Below, piece by piece: positions 31,446 to 41,589 of a stretch of DNA of 64,000 nucleotides. The notes below the pieces were generated by a model. That model ran no database searches. It was given only the letters and a program-made list of their open reading frames with translations, and had not been told where the DNA came from. The translations under genes were made by a program, and so were the position numbers. The DNA comes from Epiperipatus broadwayi (taxonomy: Eukaryota > Onychophora > Udeonychophora > Euonychophora > Peripatidae): the NCBI GenBank assembly GCA_028023455.1, contig JAQFVV010006215.1, positions 5,501,230-5,565,229 of the forward strand, given 5' to 3'. Position 1 is the first letter of the stretch. Each line of letters opens with the position of its first letter.

Positions 31446-31701
31446 ACTGCGAGTGATGATGATTTGCCATCACCCAGTTCAAACTTTTTTCCTTCTACTT
31501 CTTTCAATACCCACCCCCATCCTGTTATAATATATATATTTGTAATTTGAAATGACATGCAAATATTCTTACACTTTTTATAATTATTTAGTTTATTATT
31601 GAATAGTGTCTCAGTACATAAATTTTCATAGATTGTAATTATAAATAATGAATAATTTTATAATTGTCTTAAAAGATTTCTATGACTTTGCTGCCAATAA
31701 A
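31446..31701 (+). CDS. Candidate 3'-terminal exon with poly(A) signal
   Basis: An AG preceded by a pyrimidine-rich TTGTATTTCATTAAATAG starts a 34-codon frame, TASDDDLPSPSSNFFPSTSF then NTHPHPVIIYIFVI, ending TGA at 31550. The composition is Ser/Pro/Asp-rich and unlike neighbouring DNA. AATAAA at 31696-31701 could be the poly(A) signal. No homologue is recognised and no partner exon is established. Chance is a real alternative. Confidence 0.25.
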
Positions 31702-32449
31702 TCTCTTTATGTTTATTTTTATGTTCAGGATATTATTTAGGAACATGTAAAAAAATAGTCTTGACAAAAAATAGTCACTTGAAATTCATTTACAAAATAC
31801 AAACTACCCCACTCACAATTAATCCTTCACCAATAACAATGTTTTAATTGGCTTATATTAACATTCAATTGCTTTCGTCTGATTAAATTGATAAGAGGAA
31901 TAATGAAAAAGTAGCTTATCAATGTCTTAGATTTATTTCAAAAACACCAAACCCCATACTTTAATTTGTAATCACTTGTCCATAAGGATTTTAAATTAAA
32001 TAAAAAATATTGTTAGGACAAAATATATTGTACTTATATTTAATTATTAAGAATAACATTAACCCTGATTTTTTTTTAAAAAAAACATATTTCTGTAACA
32101 TTAAAGTTACACATATGTATGTAACATAGACCAAATATATTAGTGGACTACTAAGAAAGTTATAACTGCTTTTATTTATAAATTACATTTATTAAAACAA
32201 TTGTTTCTCCTTTTAGATTGTTAATATTTAATTAAGTGTTTTAAGACTCTCTGGAATATATGGATCATATACTGCTTAACTCTGATGGCAATTAAGCATT
32301 TATATGATATTTGTTACTTAGCCTAATTTTAAATATTTTATAAGTTTTTCTGAAAATATGATTGAATATTAGAGAGCAAAGACACATTCTCATTTTCAAT
32401 GTCCTTACAATATCAATGCAAAGTCAGTTTTTATAAATGATATTAAATA
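31702..32449. other. AT-rich non-coding DNA
   Basis: No supported feature. Confidence 0.3.
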
Positions 32450-32514
32450 CATATAGATTAATGTTATATATAGAGCTCGCAAAATAAGCTCTTAACAAAC
32501 TTTGAGAATATCCT

Positions 32515-32560
32515 CAACCCCAGACCGGTTTCTGCTTCTGGCATCGTCATTGAGGTGCCA
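32515..32560 (-). ncRNA. Hammerhead motif, family 1, core-mutated
   Basis: The minus strand keeps GAAACCGGTC (C17 at 32523) and a TGCCAGAAGCA stem II, but the CTGANGA box reads ATGACGA. Confidence 0.55.
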
Positions 32561-32741
32561 GTATATTCAAGCATTAGATTAAAAATACTAGGACAAGCCC
32601 AGTACTTTATCTAATGTATAACTATTGAGTAGAAAATCTGAAATTGTCAGACATCCATATGTCTTCCAATCCAGCTATCTAACTCAAATAGCTATATGGG
32701 ACTGAATCAAGTTCAGATACCCCATATATTAATAGCTTTAG

Positions 32742-32790
32742 CACCTCACTGATGATGCCAGAAACAGAAACTGGTATGGGGTTGAGGATA
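32742..32790 (+). ncRNA. Hammerhead motif, family 1, stem III mutated
   Basis: CTGATGA at 32749-32755, stem II TGC/(A)CA weakened, GAAA at 32767, then CTGGTA. The palindrome is broken and H17 is A. Confidence 0.55.
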
Positions 32791-33095
32791 TTCTCAAAGC
32801 TTGTTAAGAGGTTATTTTGCGAGGTCTAAATATAACATTTGTAAATACAAGCTTATTAAGTTAAATCATGTGACATCTGACTTGATTTTTTTGTCATTTT
32901 ATTTTTTGCTATTAAGGCTTTGGCAATTTTATATTGTTAAAGCTATTAATATATGGTGTATTTGAACTTGGTTCAGTTCCATATGGCTATTCTGGATTGG
33001 AAGACATATGGATATCTGAAATACTCAATAGTTATACATTAGATAAAGTGCTGGGCTTGTCCTGGTATTTTTAATCTAATGCTTGAATATCCTAG

Positions 33096-33160
33096 CACCT
33101 CACTGATGACACCAGAAGCAGAAACCAAAAAAAAAAAAAACTGTCTGGGTTGAGGATATT
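33096..33160 (+). ncRNA. Hammerhead motif interrupted by A14
   Basis: CTGATGA (33103-33109) and GAAACC (33121-33126) are intact. Fourteen A residues then replace the two G of the ACCGGT palindrome before CTGTCTGGG. The ribozyme should be dead. Confidence 0.6.
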
Positions 33161-33278
33161 TTCAAAGCTTATTAAGAGCTTATTTTGCGAGCTCTATATA
33201 TAACATTTGTAAATACACGCTTATTAAGTTAAGTCATGTGACATCTGACTTGGATTTTTTTGTCATATAGATTAATGT

Positions 33279-34010
33279 ATATATAAATTCATTGGAAGTA
33301 ATTACACTTCTAGGAGCTCTAAATAAACATTCATAGATCAATCAGTGTAAACATTAGATTTATCACCTATTCCTTAAGCATAAATAGTAATTAAGCATTT
33401 ATTTATTGACATTGTGGAAAATAAGAAATGATATTTATATATTAGTCTGATTTTAAAAAATGACATGTCTTTTTGAAATTGCAATTGAATATTAATGGAC
33501 ATATATAAATTAAATAGAAGTAACTACAATTCCAGGAGCTATTAATAAAGAACATTCACATGTCAATAAATGTAAAGCTTAAGGAATAGGTAGTCCATTT
33601 ACTTTTATTATTTGAGTACTGTTTATGCATAGTGCATTATGTTATGCATAATTAATATTTACATATATAAAAATTGCCTATATTAATATTATGAGATCAT
33701 TAAAAAGAAGATTCTATCTTTGACCTCTGATATTCAATTGTAATTTCAAAAGCTCTTTTGATGTACAATATTTAAAATCAGGCGAATATACAAATATCAT
33801 GTTCTATTTTTTAACATCAATAAATGAATGCTTAATAGCCAACTAAGCTTAAAAGATAGATAGAGAGTTCATCTATTTTTTACATTTATTGGTGTGTTGT
33901 TTAGCATCTGGAAATGTAATTACTTCTACTTAATTTACATATATATATATTGAATTAAATAGTTTCCATGGATTATTATTCTAATAAAAAACAGAAATAA
34001 TGAGATTTTA
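33279..34010. repeat. AT-rich region with an old duplicated segment
   Basis: The phrase AGGAGCT flanked by AAGTAAYTACAMTTC, then ACATTCA and the TCAATMARTGTAAA block, occurs at about 33295-33355 and 33525-33585. The phrase CACCTATTCCTTAAGC (33361) is inverted at 33576. An old rearranged repeat. Confidence 0.4.
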
Positions 34011-34017
34011 TCCATGT

Positions 34018-34187
34018 AAACAGAGATAACCTTTGCCTTTGATGTTGTCAGGAAACTATCAATTATTACTAATTGACAATCTCCTTGAGGCTGAATAAGT
34101 TTTTCTATTACCTATAATATCTTTTTTTGTTAGAATTTATTGTTGAAGTAAAAGGTCAACATCAAAGGCAAAGTCTATCTCTGTTTA
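34018..34187. repeat. Inverted repeat, 30-bp arms, 110-bp spacer
   Basis: AAACAGAGATAACCTTTGCC at 34018 is mirrored by GGCAAAGTCTATCTCTGTTT ending at 34187. Only a few mismatches. MITE-like. Confidence 0.7.
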
Positions 34188-34189
34188 TA

Positions 34190-35200
34190 TATATATGAAA
34201 GCAGTTAATACTTAAACAATATCAATAACAATCTTAATCTGTTGCCAAGACAACCTCCTTTAAACAATAAAGCTGGAAATCCACATTTATATATGATCTA
34301 ATATGTTTATATAGACACTAAAGATTGAGATTTGGCTACAAAGAGTGACCTTATTAATTCAAATAAGTTTAAATAAACTTCATTAAACAGGGAAATATAA
34401 CCTATTCTGAAAGAAGACTAACAAATAGTCAGTAATAACTTTCAAACTGCACTTCATATATTTATTACTTATGTTATAAATCTAATAGTGCTCATATTCA
34501 CTGATTAAATATATAAATATAATCAACTTACTAGACAACTATATATTTTAATCATATACTTATTTTCATCTAATCGACTTTTGTTCAAAATTGAACTTTG
34601 CCAAGATGTTATGTTAATTCAATATGTTGCATGATTTACATGTCATCTTAGCACTTCCTTTATTGACCAACTTCAACTTTAAAAAATATTTTTATACTTT
34701 CCAATTTCTATTTAATGCCCATTTCGCCCAACTTTATTGAGCCTTGTATTAAATTCATACATTGCTCTTTATTTTCTTGAATATATATTGTCTTATACAC
34801 TTTCTTTATAATTTGTATAATATTTTATCACTTCAATACTTTCTTCACATTTCATAACATGCCCTGTTTTTAATTATATAATGTAAATACATGAAAGCAG
34901 TCAACACTTAAACAAGATCAATAATACAATCTCAGTCTGTTGTATGTATATACACTTTTTGCAAATAATAGATGTGGAATGTTTTACACCTTTTTGCATT
35001 ATATTTTATATATGTTTTAAAGATAATTAAATTGTTCTTATTTATAATTTTAAGTTTTCAATATTATAGTTTTTCATAACTATCTTCATGTTTTGTCTTT
35101 TAAAAAACAATGGATTGGAAGTACAGTGTATATATATATATTTAATGATAAATAATATTTTAATAATGAATAACTATAACTACATGTAATAGTAACAAGT
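34190..35200. other. AT-rich non-coding DNA
   Basis: The motif ATGAAAGCAGTYAAYACTTAAACAA occurs at 34196 and 34892, and a related form near 63950, as short dispersed repeats. No gene. Confidence 0.4.
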
Positions 35201-35400
35201 CAGATGTCACATGACTTATATATAGCTTGCACTTACAAATATCTAATGTCCCAACTCCTCACTGAAGAGACCCATAGGTCGAAACCGGTCTGGGGATGGG
35301 GACCATTTAAAATAAAAATGATTTGAATGCCTTCTCTTGTAGTAGCATTTATCATAAATAAAAAAAAAAAGCTTGTTTAGAGCTATTAGCACGCTCTTAA
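35200..35400 (+). mobile_element. Hammerhead family-1 element, solo unit
   Basis: It begins with the family block AAGTCAGATGTCACATGACTT, includes the intact ribozyme at 35248-35303, and ends with GCCTTCTCTTGTAGTAGCAT and an A-run before AGCTTGTTTAGAGCTATTAG. The latter half matches the copy at 57.9 kb. Target duplications are not obvious. Confidence 0.7.
35248..35303 (+). ncRNA. Intact type-I hammerhead ribozyme
   Basis: Every element is present. Stem I: GTCCC (35248-35252) with GGGAC (35299-35303), an AAC internal bulge, then TCCTCA (35256-35261) with TGGGGA (35291-35296). Core box CTGAAGA (35262-35268). Stem II GACC/GGTC with a CATA loop (35269-35280). GAAA (35281-35284). Palindromic ACCGGT (35284-35289) as stem III, with C17 at 35290 as the cleavage position. 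The very short palindromic stem III suggests that it works best as a dimer, as described for minimal metazoan PLE/retrozyme hammerheads. Confidence 0.85.
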
Positions 35401-36840
35401 CTTTATAACTACATGTGAAAATTTTACAAATCTATTTAAATAATAATTGATCTGCCCTCTAGCTGCCAAAGATTCAGAGTAACTTTTTTACAATTTGTAA
35501 GAAGGAGTGGACCACCTCTTAATGTCTTTTAGATCTTTAAATGTTTAAACAGCGGACATCCAAGAAGATGGAAAAAGAATATGAAAAGAGCGATTAACAA
35601 GATGGATCCATTCGTCTTACTGTAAAAAAGTGGTAACAGGTTGAGCTTAGATAGCTAGAAGGAGTCTGAGATTCAGCCATATTATTGTTTACACACATCA
35701 CGATTTATAAAATTTTCACATGTCGTTATAGATATATATGATCGAATGGATATGTGATGATATTGAGACTAGAGTGAGCTTATTGTAATTGGTGCAGAAA
35801 TAAGAGTTTATCTATATCAAGACAACAAGATGATAATAGTTATGTTTTAAGCATATTACAAATGTTAGAAAAATGAAAATTAGACATAAAAGTGGTAGAT
35901 ATTTTTGCTTTCATGATGAAAACAAAAAGTATGAGGAAAGAAGTTGGATCTAACAGTACACATTTTGTTAAAATGATATAGAAGAAAAAGAAATATATCA
36001 TTGCTGACAGAATAATTTTATAATCATAGATTGGAAAGATTATAATGTATGGAGAATGCATGTGAGTTTATAATAGTATAAAAAGATTACAGACCAAGAA
36101 ATGTTTATTTTGACTAATAAAATTTTTACAGAAACTCCTCATTTTATTTAAGAAGAGGCTATTTGGTTTATTAATACAATATTTTATGATTGATTATATT
36201 ACAAACAATTAATTTGGTGAACTTTATATAAAATGGACTTGATTAAGCTCTTTTATGACAAAAATATATTTGTGTATGTATTTAGCAAGCAAAAAGCAAT
36301 ACATTAATTATTGTGAATTTCTTATATCACTTTCAAAAATATTAAACACAGTTTACAGACAAAATAGAATTAATTATAAGTCATACATGGGCAAAATATA
36401 ATTATATATGTCGGCATTAATTATAGAAAGTGTTAGTTAGTATCATTCACACTTACAAATAAATCAGAAAACTTTTATATAAAATAAAATTCTGATCTAC
36501 TTGAATCTATAACGTGATATGTCTTGTCATAGCTTACATTTTGGAAGTTGGCTATTATAATTAACCTCCATTATTTTATTTCAGTAAGAACTTAGTAAAG
36601 AGTTCTCAATGCTATAATTCATTTGTGTGACTGATTATGTTATGTGAATATTTAATTCAACAAGTGAGATTTATATAAAATAGAATTAATGTTCCAACAT
36701 GAATATAACTATGTTGTGCTTATTAATTCTATAAAAGCAACACAATAATAATTGTAAGTTTTATGTGGTAATTTCAAATAAATATATTAATCCATTTTTC
36801 ACAGGAGTGGAAATAATCACATTATTTGAAAAACAGGGCT
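35401..36840. other. AT-rich non-coding DNA
   Basis: No supported gene. The minus frame 36061-35840 is hydrophobic but low-complexity and not recognised. Confidence 0.3.
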
Positions 36841-36842
36841 AA

Positions 36843-37258
36843 GGGTGGAGCAGTTTTTGTTTTGAATAAACTTCAATTAACTATTTTTTTGAAAATAATA
36901 TTTTTTTTATGATTTTAAGTAAAATTTTAGATGTAAAAGAAATTTATAGTCATAAAATCATAAAAACATGTTTGAGGATGGAGCAATTTTTATTTTGATC
37001 TTGAATAAACTTCAATTAACTATTTTTTTGAGATTAAGATTTTTTTTATGATCTTAAGTAAAATTTTAGATTCAAAAGAAATTTATAGCCATGAAATCAT
37101 AAAAGTATTTGGCGAATATTATAAGATTATTTTTATATAGATTTTAATTTATTATTTATGAAAATTTAATTATCATAAAAATATTTGGCGAATATTATAA
37201 GATTATTTTGTATAGATTTTAATTTATTATTTATGAAAATTCAATTATGAGGACTATT
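36843..37258 (+). repeat. Two adjacent tandem duplications (~135 bp and 76 bp)
   Basis: The block GGTGGAGCAG...AATAAACTTCAATTAACTA recurs about 135 bp later with a small insertion. The block ATTTGGCGAATATTATAAG starts at 37107 and again at 37183 (76-bp period). No coding content. Confidence 0.8.
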
Positions 37259-39690
37259 ATCCAATAATAAGCAAATTAATTGTATTATGAGTGTGGTATA
37301 TAATGGTCCTATATGTGAGGGGTCAGAGTGACTTAAAGTCAATATGGGTATGACAATAATATTGGCATCAACAAGGGCTTTGAGAATTCTATCATTAGAT
37401 TTTTAATGATATGGATGGCTGAAGAGTTGGAGGCTGGAGACGATTGAAGCCTGTCCATTAAAGTTTGAAGATTTACTATCTTAATATAAACTGATCACTG
37501 ATTATATATATATGTGTATGGGAAATGATGATTTGGACCAATTGATAAGTGCTGGCTCAGCACAAAATATATATATATTGGAGATCGTTTATCTTTTTCA
37601 CATGCATGTGTTTATGTGTATTGGTTATATATATATATTGGAGTGAATAGGTGTAGAGAGCTTGAAAGTCTGTGCTCAAATCTCTTCTAATTATATTAAG
37701 TTCAGTATAGACAATATACTTGTATTTAAATAGTATACAATAATAGTAATATGTCATTTCAAATTTAGAACATGTACTCATGCGGAAAATTATTACTTCA
37801 GGATTGTGATTTAACAACAGATGTAAAAAAAAAAAGTTTCAAAAAAAATAATGAAACTATGAAAAAAATAACGTATTGTCATTTCAGGACCAAAGAAAGA
37901 AGTAAGTGGGTGCAGAACAACAATATATGGACAAATAATAAAGTAAATACGTTTTATTTATTTCAGCGCAAAATTTTTCTGAAGTACTAATCAAATTAAT
38001 AAATCAGAGCAGTAGTTTATAATTTTATTCTAATTTTGAAGTAGTGATGTTTAAGATTAATAGTAGTCTATATGTACTATATTTTAAAAGATGCTTTATG
38101 ATTAATGCATTCATAGGCTTATGTCTAGTTGAAGCTTGGAATGATAATTTTCAAAAACTTTTTTTTAAATTTTTTATGATGACTTGTCTATTCTTTCATT
38201 ATTTCTCTGCTGACATAATTGGAGAGATCTTTGTTTATTGTGTACTATTTAAGACAGTTATCATTTATTTTTACCTATATATTATATTAATCTGATTAAT
38301 ATTTTAAATGAGCTTATTTAAGCCCTATCTAGTACCTCACTGTGAAAATAAGATATTAGATGTTTATATAAAGTAGCCAAATCTGATTAAATATTTAATT
38401 TCCATAAATAATCATCTAAATATAATCATCTTACTCTTCTCTATAGCCATCTGCTATAATTTTGAATAATCAAGTGACATCAGCTGGTATTATGCTATAA
38501 AATTCCCATCTTCAGAAGACATTCTAGTTTTTTCCTTCATCATTAAAAACTAGAATTCAAAACTTGATTTAATACACTTATATCTAGTAGTAATCATCTT
38601 TTACATCATTGTGCTATGACATCTGGTGCTATTGATAATTCAAGCTTATAGTTGATGTCTCTCACATAAGGTGAAGATAAATGGAATTAGAAGTATATAT
38701 ATATAAACGTACAAGAGGATCATGTGATGTTGTTGGCTTAAACTTTCATTTATACCATTACCTTATTTATCACATTTATTTTTCTTTCCTATCAGTGTAA
38801 ACATTAAATTACTATTGATGTCAGCAATCCATGATTGATTATCAGTATGATGAATATATTAACACTCAGAATTGGCAAATTGACAGTTACATAAATAAAT
38901 ATTGCCTTTCTTTAAATTAGGTTGTTGCGACAACTATGATTTGGATGTACTTTCAAATGGGCTTTAATAAATTAGATGGTTGTATCAGTTGTGATGAGCA
39001 ACATTTAAATTTGATGATGATAGATAGTTATAGACAGTCAATTGTTAGATGCTAAACATCTAAAAGAAACTTGTGATTTTTTAAAAATCTAAGTATAAGA
39101 TAAAACAAATAGAGACAATACTAGGAAAGAGATATGACTAACATAAAGCATAATAGCTAATGCAGAGTGATGATAGCTTAGCTTGAAAATGATTTAGAAG
39201 AAAAATAAACTTCATTATTAAGTATATAAATCTGCACATATGCAATATAATATAAAATGAGGCTTAACATTTATGCCTTTAATTCTTTTATTGTAACAAT
39301 CAATAGTTTAAAGTGCTAAATTGGTAATTTTTAAGACAATAGCAAATATTTTTGAATTTATATTACTGGACAAACTTTAGTTATTAAGAATAAGCTTTAA
39401 TATGTTATATTAATGTAAATATTGATATATATCAAATCTAAAAGAAGAATTAATTTGTGTTTTAAGTTATAATAGTGTTTAAATCTGATACAGATTTAAA
39501 TCAAAATGACTCTTGAAAATTTTTTTTAGGTTTCATATAAGATTTGATTTTTTTCCATAAAACCAGATAACATCCAATTGCTGGTTGGTAATGAGATATT
39601 ATTCTTAATAAACAGTAAAACAACAACAAAAAACAGGCATTTGATTAGTGGGGTATTTAATGAGATTGTATTTTTATATGAACATGCTTA
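37259..39690. other. AT-rich non-coding DNA with a dispersed repeat
   Basis: 37360-37560 (plus) is the partner of the dispersed repeat at 25022-25190. A solitary family-2 terminus GATCATGTGATGTTG lies at 38711. The frame 38044-38295 is hydrophobic, AT-driven and not recognised. Confidence 0.4.
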
Positions 39691-39786
39691 AATCATCAAA
39701 ACATCACATGATCACCATTTCATATGCTTACACATGCTGTTCATAAGAGTACCAAAAATGTACACTTGGTGGCACTACTGTATGGA
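39691..39786 (+). mobile_element. Hammerhead-family-2 terminus fused to a LINE
   Basis: ACATCACATGATCACCATTT, TATGCTTACACATGCTGTTC and GGTGGCACTACTGTATGGAGA occur in the order of the family end, with the internal part missing. LINE sequence follows directly after GGAGA. Confidence 0.7.
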
Positions 39787-41060
39787 GAAATCAAAAGTAA
39801 TGGGAAAGAGAAGACAAAGAATTTGTATTGGGGATATAAGATTAAGTGTAGTGAATAGGTATAACTATTTGGGAATCATCTTAAATAATCAGAGAAATTG
39901 CTTGGATGAATGGGAGAAAAAATTAATAAATGAAGCAAAGAAAAAAAAGGGACTGATAAAGAAATTAACAGTGTTTTCTTATAATAAATATGATGTAGCT
40001 AGAATTGTATGGAAGAGAGTGGCAGTAGCAGGGTTAACATATATGCTAATGATGTGTAAGTAAAGGTGTATTAAATTACTTAGAAAAAGTGCAAAGAGAA
40101 GTAGGAAGACATGCATTAGATGCAGATATGTTGATGGGAAAGGAGGCAATTCAAGGAGAAATGGGATGGTCAAGTTTTTATATCAGAGATGCAAAAAGCA
40201 AAACGAAAATGTTCAGTAGATTGCAGTTTATAGATAATAAGAAAATAGCCAAAATAGTATTTAATTGGATTATGAGTAAAGGGCAAACAACAAGATGGTT
40301 GAGAAAGATAGCATGGTATGCAGAAGATTTGGATAAAAAAATTTATGTCAATATACTAATACAAAAGATAGGATAATTGTATTAGGAGAATTGTGAGTGT
40401 TATAGTGGTAAGGAATGGGATAGAAGAATAGATGCATTAATAAAGAGTGGAGAGGTGGAGAACTAGTATGGAGAGTAAAAAGAGTTTAAACATATACAGA
40501 AATAAACAGAATATTGGGTGTGTGTTAATTTATGATAATAGCAAGGAAAGTAGTTATTGTTTTTTATCAAGCATTGGTGGTCGAGTGGTGAGCACAGCTG
40601 TCTTACAAGCAGTTGGCCCAGGTTTTCAGGTTCGCTTCCCAGTCAATGTTTTGACACATGAAAAAAAAAGTAGTTACTATTTAAGGCTTGAACAGTATCT
40701 TTAGCAACAAGGGAATATACACATAAATGAAAAAATGTGGGTGATTTGGTCTGCAAGTTGTGTAAGGAAGGCATAGAAAATATTAGGCATTCGTTAATTG
40801 AATGTAAATGCCTGAAAGCAGAAAGGGTTCAAATAGTAAAGTCATAAAAGAATAAATATAAACAAAGTGAATATACAGAAAGTGGGCCATTGACTTTTAT
40901 GCTTGGTTTGGAAAAAAATGAGGGGGATTTAGATACAAAGGTCATGGAGTTGAATTATGTTGTGAAAATGGGATGAAGCAGGATAGAAAAAAATATAGGG
41001 AAATATAGGGTGGGGAATGGAAAGGGAAAGTAAAGTGGCTAACAGGTTTCTTTGGCCATA
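39787..41060 (+). mobile_element. 5'-truncated LINE fragment A2 with nested SINE
   Basis: Same LINE as at 27.3 kb but starting about 120 bp further upstream. The frames encode RLSVVNRYNYLGIILNNQRN (the YLG motif after the RT palm), then GLIKKLTVFSYNKYDVAR, EMGWSSFYIRDAKSKTKMF and VFNWIMSKGQTTRWLRK. A SINE interrupts it at 40571-40669. The zinc-knuckle C-terminus continues out of frame around 40735-40830 (GLQVV...IENIRHSLIEC). Multiple frameshifts. Confidence 0.78.
40571..40669 (+). mobile_element. tRNA-derived SINE inside LINE A2
   Basis: It begins GCATTGGTGGTCGAGTGG and includes the anticodon-like CTGTCTTACAAGCAG hairpin and the B box CAGGTTCGCTTCCC. It ends TTTTGACACATG followed by nine A. 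The flanks AAAGTAGTTATTGTTT and AAAGTAGTTACTATTT look like a target duplication. The other LINE copy has this site once, uninterrupted. Confidence 0.85.
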
Positions 41061-41461
41061 GTGGCCGATAGATTACTGATTAAGGAGAAGTCATAGTACA
41101 TCCGTACTCTTATTAATATGCTTAAATGTTGTTGTATATCACTAGAATGCTATTTGATTTTACTCTGAAAAACTTTTTTATCAATGAAATAGTAGCGGAT
41201 TTTTTTTTAAAATATAAAATCAAATGTCTATATTAATACTTGTTTAAGTTTTTATATTTTCTGTTATCTTTGCTTTAATAATATTGTTGTAATAATTTGT
41301 ATTTAATCAAAAAAAAGAAATTCTAAACATAATTTTAGAATGAAGAAGTTGTTGCCCAATCCAAATTTCAACAATATAACAAAAAATATATATTTCTGTT
41401 AAATCAGACATTAGCTTTGAAATGAATATTTTTTTTTTAAAAAAAGACAAAAAAAAAAATA
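41061..41461. other. AT-rich non-coding DNA
   Basis: Poly(A)/poly(T) runs only. Confidence 0.3.
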
Positions 41462-41584
41462 ATGGTAGTCGTCATCATTTCCGGATCTCCGGCGTCTCCT
41501 GATCCTGTTCAGCCTTTTTTGGCAATAATAAATAATTTTGATGAACTTTGTCAAAAAAGGTCACATATCTTTTCAAGAAAACAG
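41462..41584 (+). CDS. Candidate first coding exon, unidentified gene
   Basis: ATG at 41462 (context ATAATGG) opens 41 codons with ordinary protein composition. It starts MVVVIISGSPASPDPVQPF and ends NNFDELCQKRSHIFSRKQ, stopping at a strong splice donor (AACAG then GTATTT) in phase 0. The first 50 bases contain six CpG in an otherwise CpG-poor, AT-rich region, which often marks a real promoter or exon. I do not recognise the protein and found no second exon with confidence. Confidence 0.4.
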
Positions 41585-41589
41585 GTATT

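Larger units (their letters stand above)
32450..33278 (+). mobile_element. Hammerhead family-1 element, inverted plus tandem units, 15-bp TSD
   Basis: The 15-bp repeat CATATAGATTAATGT flanks the insert (32450-32464 and 33264-33278). The first ~290 bp is a partial unit on the minus strand. Two units in plus orientation follow. The start-to-start distance of the CTGATGA boxes (32749 and 33103) is 354 bp, as in the copy at 21.1 kb. Each unit carries the AATCATGTGACATCTGACTTG block and the GGGCTTGTCCTGGTATTTTT block. There is no coding capacity. Inverted partial plus direct full units is a PLE-like arrangement. Confidence 0.82.

Noticed and set aside
38044-38295. Hydrophobic 83-codon frame as a membrane protein
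   Set aside because: Composition is what T-rich DNA gives by chance; no start context, motif or neighbour supports it.
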